Origin: a virus
Direction: 5' to 3' (one strand)
Virus record (IMG/VR): IMGVR_UViG_3300034682_000175
Coordinates: 1-31,920 of that record
DNA length: 31,920 nt
The position numbers and the translations under genes are program-made. Below, piece after piece: positions 22,004 through 30,100 of the stretch. The first letter of the stretch is position 1, and each line of letters opens with the position of its first letter. The notes beneath the pieces were generated by a model. It made no database searches. It had not been told where the DNA came from and was given only the letters and a program-made list of their open reading frames with translations.

Positions 22004-24055
22004 ATGGCTACAGCAGACCAGAACCAGCCGCCGAAGTGGTACACCATCCGCCCCAACGCGCGCGCAAACGCCGCTGGCGGCGTGCAGGCTTCCGCTGCGG
22101 AGATCCTCATCTATGGCGACATCGGCGAGAGCTGGTATGGCGACACCATCGCAGCGGCGTCGTTCGTGCGCGATGTGATGGCCCTCGACGTCGAGCAGCT
22201 CACCGTGCGCATCAACAGCTACGGCGGCTCGGTGACCGATGGCATCGCGATCCACAACGCGCTCAAGCGGCATAAGGCTGCCGTCACCACCGTCGTCGAC
22301 GGCATCGCCGCTTCGATCGCCAGCCTGATCGCGATGGCCGGCGACACCGTCGAGATGGCGGAGAACGCCCAGATCATGATCCACGCCCCGTGGGGCTGGA
22401 ACTCCGGTAACAGCGCCGCCATGCGGGAGTACGCCGACATGCTCGACAGCTGGGCCGACGCGATGTCGACCACCTACGCGTCGAAGACCGGCGGCGACAA
22501 GGCAGAGATGCTGGCCCTGCTCACCGACGGCAAGGATCACTGGTACACCGCCGAGCAAGCACTGGCTGCCAAGTTCGTAGACGTCGTGGTTGCCGGCCTG
22601 CCGGTCGCCGCGAGCGCTCAGTTGAAGGATTCCATCAAGGCGCGGTACGCATCGTTCCCGCAGCCGACCACCCCGGCGGCATCTGCCGCGCCTCAACCCC
22701 CATCGAAGGAGAGCAACACCATGGCAGGAGCCAATACCCCGGCGGGCGCCAACCCGTCCCAGGACGCCGTGAAGGCGGCAGCACAGGCCGCTCTGGCAGC
22801 CGACAAGACCCGCCGCGCGGGTATCGCTGCGGCGTTCGCGTCGTTTGCCAGCATCGACGGTGTAACTGCCCTGCAGGCGGCCTGCGCCGACGATCACGAC
22901 TGCACCCTCGAGCAGGCCAACACCAAGCTGCTGGCACACCTGGGCAAGGGCTCGGCGCCGGTCGCAGGCAGCTACATCGTCACGCTGGAAGACGAGCGTG
23001 ACAAGTTCCGCGCCGGCGCCCAAGCGTCGATCCTGGCGCGCAGCAACCTCGCCAAGGACGACAAGGCGAACAACTACCGCGGCCTCACGCTGATGGACCT
23101 GGCGCGCGAGTGCCTGGCCCACGCCGGCGTGAACGCACGTGGCATGTCGAAGATGGACGTGGTTGCGGCTGCGTTCACCAACACCAGCTCGGACTTCCCG
23201 CTGCTGCTGGCCAACGTCGCCGACAAGGCCATGATGAAGGGCTACGAGGAAGCGGAAGAGACCTTCCAGCTGTGGACCTCCGTCGGCACCCTCGGCGACT
23301 TCAAGCCGGGCAAGCGCCTGGACCTGAATACCTTCCCGTCGCTGGACAAGATCCAGGACGGCGGCGAGTACAAGTACGCCAACGTGGGTGAGCGCGGCGA
23401 GACCGTGCAGCTGGCCACCTACGGCAAGATGTTCTCGCTGACCCGTCAGACCATCATCAACGACGACCTGGACGCCTTTACCAAGATCCCGCGTCGCATG
23501 GGGCGCGCCGCGATCCGCACCATCGGTGACCTGGTGTACGCGATCCTGACCGGCAATCCGCTGATGGCAGACGGCAAGGAGCTGTTCCACGGCGACCACA
23601 AGAACCTGCTGGCTGCTGCCGGCATCTCCACCGCCGGCGTCGACGCCATGCGTGTTGCGATGGCCAAGCAGACCGATGGCAACGCCACCCTGAATATCCG
23701 CCTGGCCAAGCTGCTCGTGCCGGTCGCGCTGGAAGGCACTGCCAAGGTCGTGAAGGACAGCGAGTTCGAAGTCGGTGCAAACACCAAGAACAACACGGTG
23801 CCGAACTCGGTACGCGGCACGTTCGAGGTCATCAGCGATGCCCGCCTGGATAGCGCGCCAACCACCTGGTACGGCGCGGCCGATCAGAACATTCACGACA
23901 CCGTCGAAGTGCAATACCTGGACGGCAACCAGGCGCCGACGCTCGAGCAGCAAGATGGCTGGACCCGCGATGGCGTCGAGTTCAAGGTCCGCATGGATGC
24001 CGGCGTCAAGGCGCTCGACTTCCGCACCCTGGCCAAGACCCCAGGCGCTGCATAA
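22004..24055 (+). CDS. ClpP-type prohead protease/major capsid protein fusion
   Basis: A 683-residue head protein. Residues 1-215 are an S14 ClpP-like protease with Ser104 (GIAASIASL) and His127 (QIMIHAPWG). A Pro/Ala linker follows, then an HK97-type major capsid protein (about 240-683: SYIVTLEDERDKFRAGAQAS, FTNTSSDFPLLLANVADKAM and VEFKVRMDAGVKALDFRTL at the end). The frame opens at 21965, but the ATG at 22004 has AAGGA in front and starts MATADQNQPPKW. Inside the linker a strong ribosome site (AAGGAG, 22706-22711) precedes an in-frame ATG at 22721, so a separate capsid product is likely as well. Protease-capsid fusions are known in lambda-like phages. Confidence 0.93.
   Translation: MATADQNQPPKWYTIRPNARANAAGGVQASAAEILIYGDIGESWYGDTIAAASFVRDVMALDVEQLTVRINSYGGSVTDGIAIHNALKRHKAAVTTVVDGIAASIASLIAMAGDTVEMAENAQIMIHAPWGWNSGNSAAMREYADMLDSWADAMSTTYASKTGGDKAEMLALLTDGKDHWYTAEQALAAKFVDVVVAGLPVAASAQLKDSIKARYASFPQPTTPAASAAPQPPSKESNTMAGANTPAGANPSQDAVKAAAQAALAADKTRRAGIAAAFASFASIDGVTALQAACADDHDCTLEQANTKLLAHLGKGSAPVAGSYIVTLEDERDKFRAGAQASILARSNLAKDDKANNYRGLTLMDLARECLAHAGVNARGMSKMDVVAAAFTNTSSDFPLLLANVADKAMMKGYEEAEETFQLWTSVGTLGDFKPGKRLDLNTFPSLDKIQDGGEYKYANVGERGETVQLATYGKMFSLTRQTIINDDLDAFTKIPRRMGRAAIRTIGDLVYAILTGNPLMADGKELFHGDHKNLLAAAGISTAGVDAMRVAMAKQTDGNATLNIRLAKLLVPVALEGTAKVVKDSEFEVGANTKNNTVPNSVRGTFEVISDARLDSAPTTWYGAADQNIHDTVEVQYLDGNQAPTLEQQDGWTRDGVEFKVRMDAGVKALDFRTLAKTPGAA
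22721..24055 (+). CDS. Nested major capsid protein from internal start
   Basis: The in-frame ATG begins MAGANTPAGANPSQDAVKAA and is preceded by AAGGAG with 9-base spacing. This is the same device as lambda C/Nu3: one gene gives both a protease fusion and a free 444-residue capsid protein, which the head needs in hundreds of copies. The start is inferred from the ribosome site only. Confidence 0.6.
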   Translation: MAGANTPAGANPSQDAVKAAAQAALAADKTRRAGIAAAFASFASIDGVTALQAACADDHDCTLEQANTKLLAHLGKGSAPVAGSYIVTLEDERDKFRAGAQASILARSNLAKDDKANNYRGLTLMDLARECLAHAGVNARGMSKMDVVAAAFTNTSSDFPLLLANVADKAMMKGYEEAEETFQLWTSVGTLGDFKPGKRLDLNTFPSLDKIQDGGEYKYANVGERGETVQLATYGKMFSLTRQTIINDDLDAFTKIPRRMGRAAIRTIGDLVYAILTGNPLMADGKELFHGDHKNLLAAAGISTAGVDAMRVAMAKQTDGNATLNIRLAKLLVPVALEGTAKVVKDSEFEVGANTKNNTVPNSVRGTFEVISDARLDSAPTTWYGAADQNIHDTVEVQYLDGNQAPTLEQQDGWTRDGVEFKVRMDAGVKALDFRTLAKTPGAA

Positions 24056-24116
24056 GCCGTCCCCATAACCCTGGCGTCGCGCTTGCGGCGCCCCCTGAAT
24101 CGAAAAGGAGCCAGCA

Positions 24117-24446
24117 ATGGCAAAGAATTACGTGAGCGAGGGCGACGTGTTGGACTACACCTCCGGCGCGACCGCAATCGCCTCGGGCTCGGTCGTAGCC
24201 ATGGGCAAGCGGATCGGTATCGCCCTCTCGGACATCCCTCCCAACAGCACCGGCTCGGTCGCTGTTACCGGAGTGTGGACCGTTGCGAAACTGCCGGCCG
24301 ACGATGTCGCCCAGGGCGAGCTGCTGTACTGGGATGCCGCCAATGTGCGTCTCACCGAGACCGCTGGCGCGCTTGCCGTCGCCGGCTACGCTGCAGCTGC
24401 GGCCGGCGCTGGTGCGACTTCCGTCCGCATCAAGATCAACGCCTGA
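24117..24446 (+). CDS. DUF2190-type capsid decoration protein
   Basis: A 109-residue strand-rich protein (AKNYVSEGDVLDYTSGATAI, VWTVAKLPADDVAQGELLYW) fitting DUF2190, the beta-tulip cement proteins that sit on phage heads. It starts after AAAAGGAG and directly follows the capsid gene, as decoration genes do. It shares one base with the next start. Confidence 0.88.
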   Translation: MAKNYVSEGDVLDYTSGATAIASGSVVAMGKRIGIALSDIPPNSTGSVAVTGVWTVAKLPADDVAQGELLYWDAANVRLTETAGALAVAGYAAAAAGAGATSVRIKINA

Positions 24447-24751
24447 TGTTCGACCAGCTCGAAGCCCGCCTGAACCGGCTCGCGATGGAGCGCCTGTCGA
24501 ATGCCCTGGCGCGCATTCCCGGCGTCGAGGGTGACATCCCGGTCATCTTCGACACCGAGTACAGGAACGGCATGGTCGGCATGGGCATGGGTGCGGCGGC
24601 GCCGCAAATGGTCATCGCCAACGATCGCGTACCTCAAGATTTCGACGAGCTGCGCATCACCGTCAACGGTGCGGCCTGGAGGGTGGCCGACTGCCAGCCC
24701 GATAGCTATCTGCCGACCGGCCTGAGCCTGGTCGTCCTGGAGAAAGCATGA
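24446..24751 (+). CDS. Head-tail joining protein (gpFII-like)
   Basis: A 101-residue protein starting MFDQLEARLNRLAMERLSNA. A helix is followed by strands (IPVIFDTEYRNG, MVIANDRVPQDFDELRITVN, AWRVADCQPD and GLSLVVLEKA). This is the small beta-barrel pattern of lambda FII, which caps the head-tail interface. The position between decoration and tail-terminator genes agrees. Its start overlaps the gene before (TGATG) and its end overlaps the gene after (ATGA). Confidence 0.8.
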   Translation: MFDQLEARLNRLAMERLSNALARIPGVEGDIPVIFDTEYRNGMVGMGMGAAAPQMVIANDRVPQDFDELRITVNGAAWRVADCQPDSYLPTGLSLVVLEKA

Positions 24752-25197
24752 CGACCCAGCACATGGCGATCGTACAGGCAGTCGCACAGCGCCTGCAGGC
24801 AGACCCGGCAATCGTCGTGGACCGCGTCTACGTCAACCGCCGGCGCCCACTGGGCAGTGACAAAAGCCGGGCAATCGTGGTCCGTCTCGGCCGCTCGTTG
24901 TCGCAGGAGGTGAAGCAGCTGGGTGGCCGTACCTCGTGGGACACGCTGCTCGAGATCGAGTGCTACGGCCGCGACGGCGCCGACGATGTGCCCGGCACGG
25001 TCGCGGACCAAGTGCTCGAGGCAGTCTTCGACAACCTGGATGGTGGCGCGGGTCTCGGCTATGGCGTGATGGATATCGGACCTCTGCCGGGCGACACCCT
25101 GGCTTGGGACTTCGAGGAGCTGGACAACAGCGTGGCGTGCGTCAGTGCGCGCTTCGTAGTGAAACACCAAACCAACGGGAGGACCCTGAAGTTATGA
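24748..25197 (+). CDS. Tail terminator protein (gpU-like)
   Basis: A 149-residue protein with a helical start (MAIVQAVAQRLQADPAIVVD) and mixed strands (AIVVRLGRSLSQEV, SWDTLLEIECYGRDGADD, SVACVSARFVVKHQ). It fits phage tail terminators, which cap the tail tube and bind the head completion ring. It is placed directly before the tail tube gene and overlaps both neighbours by ATGA. Confidence 0.78.
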   Translation: MTTQHMAIVQAVAQRLQADPAIVVDRVYVNRRRPLGSDKSRAIVVRLGRSLSQEVKQLGGRTSWDTLLEIECYGRDGADDVPGTVADQVLEAVFDNLDGGAGLGYGVMDIGPLPGDTLAWDFEELDNSVACVSARFVVKHQTNGRTLKL

Positions 25198-25379
25198 AAG
25201 AACTGAAAACCGCCGGCGCGAGTACGCCGGATCTGGTCAAGGCTGAAGAAGTGCAGACGTCTGCACTGGCGCCCGTGCCGCAGCAAGACCCTGCGGTGGG
25301 CGGCAGCTACGTCCGCAATGTTGGTACCGGCGAGCTCACCAAGATCGAACCGGTCCGTGAACCGAAAGAACAGGAGTAA
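25194..25379 (+). CDS. Small hypothetical protein before tail tube (61 aa)
   Basis: A 61-residue polar protein (MKELKTAGASTPDLVKAEEV, and so on), probably disordered. It overlaps the tail terminator stop by ATGA and ends 3 bases before the tail tube gene. It has no known family. A perfect copy of the 16-bp parS-like palindrome lies inside it, so the DNA may matter as much as the peptide. Confidence 0.7.
   Translation: MKELKTAGASTPDLVKAEEVQTSALAPVPQQDPAVGGSYVRNVGTGELTKIEPVREPKEQE
25251..25266. repeat. parS-like palindrome, copy 4 (perfect)
   Basis: GTGCAGACGTCTGCAC, extended to 18 bp by flanking A and T. It lies in the small gene before the tail tube gene, read there in a different frame (EVQTSAL) from copy 1. 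Confidence 0.8.
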
Positions 25380-25382
25380 TAC

Positions 25383-26369
25383 ATGGCAGCGGAAACTCAA
25401 CGCCTGATTCGTAAGACCGCAATCCTCGCGAAGCTCGAAGAGGAGTATGGCGTCGACTCGATCCCTGAAGGTGCGGCCAACGCGCTCGTGATCAGCAACG
25501 TGTCGATCAATGCCCTGAACGCCGAATGGATCAAGCGCGACATCATTCGCGAGTACCTGGGCGCGTCTGAAGAGCTGCCAGGCGCGTCGTACGTCGAATG
25601 CGGATTCGACATCGAGCTGGTCGGCGCCGGCACGGCAGGCAAGGCACCGGCATGGGGACCGCTGATGCGCTCGATTGGCTTTGCCGAGATCATCACCGCT
25701 GGCGTGCGTGTCGACTACGTTCCGATCTCCGGCGGCTTCGAGTCGTCGTCGATCTATTACTTCGACGACGGCGTGCTGCACAAGCTCCTGGGCGTGCGCG
25801 GGACGGCTTCGCTGAACCTGACCGTCGGCGAGAAGCCGGTGATCAGCTTCAAGCTCATCGGGGTCGATGGCGGCATCGCCGCGTTGAACAACCCGTCCAC
25901 AACCCTGACCGCCTGGCGCGTGCCGCAGATCGTCACCGATGACAACTCGGGGAATATCACCATCGGCGCTACCCACGCTATCGCCACCGCGCCGGCCTTC
26001 GTTGGCGGCGTCGAATATCCGAGCCAGGGCCTGACCATCGACCTGGGTGTCACCGCGACGTTCCAGAAGATCCTCGGCGGGAAGTCGGTCGCCATCACGG
26101 ACCGCGAAGTCACCGGCGCCGTCAAGCTCAAACAGACTGCCGCCCAGGAAGTGTCGTTCATGGGCAAGGTCAAAGCCGCCACGAAGGAAACGCTCGGCCT
26201 GATCCACGGCACTGTCCCGAACGACAAGGTTGCCGTGTTCATGCCGGCGGCCCAGTTTAAGGAGCCGACCAAGGAAGAGCTGAATGGCGAGCGCCTGATC
26301 GGCTACAACGTGCGCGCAACACCTGTCGCCGGCAACGACGAAATCCGCATCATCGCCAGCTTTGCATAA
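25383..26369 (+). CDS. Major tail tube protein
   Basis: A 328-residue protein. The start (RLIRKTAILAKLEEEYGVDS) and strand-rich body (VECGFDIELVGAGTAGKAPA, FESSSIYYFDDGVLHKLLGV and TASLNLTVGEKPVISFKLIG) are typical of siphovirus tube proteins that stack as hexameric rings around the tape measure. The C-terminal domain (ERLIGYNVRATPVAGNDEIR) is a possible surface domain. It starts after AGGAG. Gene order tube, then G/GT, then tape measure is as in lambda. Confidence 0.9.
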   Translation: MAAETQRLIRKTAILAKLEEEYGVDSIPEGAANALVISNVSINALNAEWIKRDIIREYLGASEELPGASYVECGFDIELVGAGTAGKAPAWGPLMRSIGFAEIITAGVRVDYVPISGGFESSSIYYFDDGVLHKLLGVRGTASLNLTVGEKPVISFKLIGVDGGIAALNNPSTTLTAWRVPQIVTDDNSGNITIGATHAIATAPAFVGGVEYPSQGLTIDLGVTATFQKILGGKSVAITDREVTGAVKLKQTAAQEVSFMGKVKAATKETLGLIHGTVPNDKVAVFMPAAQFKEPTKEELNGERLIGYNVRATPVAGNDEIRIIASFA

Positions 26370-26409
26370 ACACGCGGGTCGCCTGGCCCGCAACGATCTA
26401 GGAAAAATC

Positions 26410-26760
26410 ATGAGCAAGCGCTTTACCACCGTTATCAGCCCAACCGTCCTCGTCACCGTCAAAGGCGCCACCAAGGACGGCAAAGGCCAGCCCGTGCCGT
26501 TCAAGTTCACGCTGACCTGCTCGCGTCTGCAGGCGGACGACCTCAAGCAGCGCATCAGCAGCGGCGAATTCGACATGAAGGACGTGCTGCGCGAAGTCAC
26601 CAATGACTGGAGTGGCCAGCGCCTGGTCATCGACGAGGAGACCAGCCAGCCGGCCGAATTCTGTCCCGAGGCATTCGATGCGCTGCTGAACATCCCCGGC
26701 ATGGCCCTGGTGTGCTTCAACGCCTTCGCCAAGGAGACGAGCGCCGAAGCAAAAAACTAG
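26410..26760 (+). CDS. Tail assembly chaperone G
   Basis: A 116-residue protein (MSKRFTTVISPTVLVTVKGA at the start). It is a lambda-G-like chaperone that coats the tape measure before tube assembly. The last codons contain A AAA AAC (26751-26757), a canonical slippery site, right before the stop. A -1 slip there fuses it to the frame ending at 27116. I start at ATG 26410, after CTAGGAAAAATC. Confidence 0.85.
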   Translation: MSKRFTTVISPTVLVTVKGATKDGKGQPVPFKFTLTCSRLQADDLKQRISSGEFDMKDVLREVTNDWSGQRLVIDEETSQPAEFCPEAFDALLNIPGMALVCFNAFAKETSAEAKN

Positions 26761-27116
26761 CGCAGGTCGCGCGCTACGCGGCCCTCGGCTGGATCGTCGA
26801 CGAAGACCAAGAGGAGCTGGACGACGAGGCTATCAGCGAGGCCGCGGCGGCATTCGGCCTGGCGCCGGTTTATGAGCGGCAACGGGCCGAACCTCTCTAC
26901 CTTTGGCCTGAATGCGTCAAGGCCTGGAACTTCTTCCAGGCCGTGTCGACCCAGTGGGTCGTCGGGCCAGGCGGCGCGGTTGGTCTGAATTACCAGAGCG
27001 TCCTCGTGGTGCGCGATGCGTGGAAGATCAGGCGCAAGGAATGGCCCAAGTTGTTTTCGGAAGTGCAAGCGATGGAGCGCGCGACCTTGTCAGGATGGAG
27101 TGAACGAAAGAAGTGA
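26757..27116 (+). CDS. Tail assembly chaperone T part, made by -1 frameshift (GT)
   Basis: After slippage on A AAA AAC (26751-26757) ribosomes read on from 26757 as LAQVARYAALGWIVDEDQEE and so on. This is a DUF1799-like T domain ending WSERKK. It has no good start of its own, and the reading frame fits the slip exactly. The GT fusion would be about 235 residues and would recruit the tube protein to the tape measure, as in lambda. The stop overlaps the tape measure GTG. Confidence 0.85.
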   Translation, partial: LAQVARYAALGWIVDEDQEELDDEAISEAAAAFGLAPVYERQRAEPLYLWPECVKAWNFFQAVSTQWVVGPGGAVGLNYQSVLVVRDAWKIRRKEWPKLFSEVQAMERATLSGWSERKK

Positions 27117-30100
27117 GCGAATCTCGAGTAATCATCACAGCCGTTGCCGATCGCGCAATTTCCGAGTTCCGCCGGTTCCGCGAACAGGCGACCGGCGCTT
27201 TGGAAACGGTGTCGCAAGCTGGTGGCGTCATTGGTGGCGTGCTTGGTGCGGTCGGGGCCTCGCTGTCGATCGCGGCTTTCACCGGCTGGATCAAAGGTGC
27301 GATCGACGCCACTGACGCAGCAAGCGACCTGTCACAACGGATCGGCGTTGCGGTCGAAGACCTGGCCGGCCTCGAGCTGGCCTTCCAGATGGGCGGCATG
27401 GAAGCGAGCGCCCTCGAGGGAGCGATGACGAAGCTGTCCAAGCAGATCGTCGACAACGGTGACGCGTTCGCGAAGCTCGGCATCAGCTCGAAAAATCTGG
27501 ACGGTTCGTTCAAGAGCAACAAGGACATGCTGTACGAGCTGGCGGATGAGTTTGCAAGCATGGAGGAGGGCGTCCAGAAGGTGGCCCTCGCCCAGGAAGT
27601 GTTCGGCAAATCAGGGGCGGCCATGCTGCCGCTGCTCAACGGCGGCTCCGAGGGCCTCCGCGAGATGGATGCGATGGCCCGCCAGCTCGGCCTGTCGCTG
27701 AGCGAAGAAGCGGTCGAGCAGGCCGGATCCTTCAACGATACCCTGGACTTGCTGATGCTCGGCACCCAAGGCGTGGCGCGCGGGGTAGCGGCCGAGCTTC
27801 TGCCGACTTTGAGTAATCTGGCTGGCCAGTTCCTCACGACCATGACTGCAGGCGATGGGTTGAAGAAGACTGCTGACTTTCTCAGTAGTGGTCTCAAACT
27901 TCTCTACAGCGTCGGCGTTGGCATTGTGGAGGTCTTTTCAACTGTGGGGAAGGTGATTGGCGGATTGGCGGCTTACATCACGAACAGCCTAGCGGGATCG
28001 GTTGAGCAACTGAGCCTTCTTCTAAAGGGTGACTTTGCCGGTGCATGGGAAGCGGTCAAACGCACCGTGACCTCAAGCGGAGGGATCGTCCTCGACGTCG
28101 CCGATGATGTCGGAAAGGGATGGGCAGCGACTGCACGCTCGATTGCGGCGGCCTGGGGCGAAAGCGGCGATGCCTCGGTGCAGGAGATGGCAGCTATCGT
28201 GGCAAACGGAAAAGTCGTCGGGAAGAGCGCGGCTGAGATCGCGGCCGAGACCAAGAAACTTAATCAGGAGCAGCAGGCGCAGGCCAAGCTGCTCGCTGAG
28301 TTGTCGGGCTTGAGCGGCACGTTTGCCCAGGAATGGGATGCACTCAGCAGAGCGTATGCGAACGGCGCGATCTCGGTTGACCAGCTGACGAAGGCACAGG
28401 CGGGCTTACTGGCCAAGCAGCCGGCTATCAAGGCTGCAAACGATGCGGCTGCGAAGGCGGCTGCAGACGAGAAAAAGCTGTTGGACGAAGCTACTGCCGC
28501 GGTCGACCGTGACATCGACGGAATTGTCAAGCAGACCGAAGCCCTGGAACTGAAAATCCGCACCTACGGCATGCTGCCGGAGGCGATCACCGATGTCCAG
28601 ATCGCCGAGCTCGAGGCGGCGAAGCAGTCGCTCGCCTTGTCGGACGCTGGAGTCGCTGATATCCAGCGCAGGATAAACGCCCTGAAAAGCCTCCGCAATG
28701 CCCAGGCCGCGGCGACCATCCATGATGCGGAGATCGAGGCAGTCAAGAAGCTGACCGACGAGGGCAAGCGCATGTCCGAGACCATCGAGTCGTCTTTGAC
28801 CGATGCGCTGCTGCGCGGCTTCGAGAACGGCAAAGGCTTCGCCGAGAATCTGGTCGACACGCTGAAGAATATGTTCAACACCCTGGTGCTTCGTCCGGTG
28901 ATCCAGGGCGTGCTGCAGCCTGTCTCGGGAACGTTGAATGGGCTCGGACAGAGCGTGCTCAACCAGTTCGGCCTCGGCGCCGTTCCAGGCGCAAGCGGTG
29001 CGGGAGGCACTGGCGTCGGTAGCGCGATCAGTTCGGTCAAAGGCATCTACGACGCCATGCAGGGTGGCTTCGCCGCCCTTGGTGACACCGTGGCCGGCTT
29101 CGCACAGAGCGCCTTGAGTTCGATGGGCTACACACCGCTCGCATCGCAAGGTCTTGCGACCGCTGGTGGCCAGGCGCTGACCCCACTGGCTAATGGCTTG
29201 GGTGCGGCAGCGGGCATCGCCGGTGGGGTGGTTGGCGGGGTGATGGGTGGCCGCGCGCTGTCGAACGGCTATTCGGCGTTCGGTGGCTCGGGCAATTCGA
29301 CGGTCAATGCCGGCACCGCAATCGGCGCCGCTGTTGGCTCGATCGTGCCTGTGCTGGGTACCGCCCTCGGTGGCCTGGTAGGTGGCCTGCTGGGTGGCGC
29401 CGTGAACCGGCTGTTCGGTCACAAGCCAAAGGAAGTCATCGTTAGCAATCTCGCGGGCACCCTGGGCGAGGGCGGCTTCGACGGCAAGGTCGTCCAGCAG
29501 TGGAAGCAAAAGGGCGGCTGGTTCAGGAGCGACAAATCCGGCTTTGATCGCGTGGATGTGGCGCCAGAAATGGACCAGGCGCTGTCCGATGCCTATGGCG
29601 TCATGAAGGTGTCCACGAAGGCCTTCGCCGAAGCGCTTGGCGTGGACGCGTCGAGCATCGCTCGTCGAACCGACGCAATCAATATCGCTATCGGAAAGAC
29701 CGATGCCGAGACGCAGGCCAATATCACTGCCTACTTCGAAGGGCTCGCGAACACCATGGCCACCGACCTGGTGCCGGAGCTGGTGAATCTCCAGCAGAAA
29801 GGCGAGTCCGCATCGGCCGCGCTGCAGCGCCTGGCAACGGGGTACGCCATCGTCGACGACGCGCTGGCCTCTATCGGGGTGACGTTCGGTGCGGCTGGCG
29901 TCTCGTCACTGGCTGCTCGCGAACGACTCCTCCAAGCAGCCGGCGGACTGGATGCGTTCGCATCTGGCGTCCAATTCTTCCAGCAAAACTTCCTGTCCGA
30001 GGCCGAGCGTAACGCGCCGGTGCTGAAGGCGGTAATGGAGCAGATGGCGGCCCTTGGTCTGGCCAGCGTCGATACCCGCGACGAGTTCAAGCAGGTCGTG

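Noticed and set aside
21971-23953. 660-residue minus-strand open frame
   Set aside because: It is the shadow of the protease-capsid fusion gene; high GC keeps the opposite frame open.
25059-26732. 557-residue minus-strand open frame
   Set aside because: Shadow of the tail tube and chaperone genes, with no protein-like pattern.
28463-28480. Further half-copy of the parS-like palindrome (TGCAGACG in the tape measure gene)
   Set aside because: Only one arm matches; the other half does not, so it was not counted.
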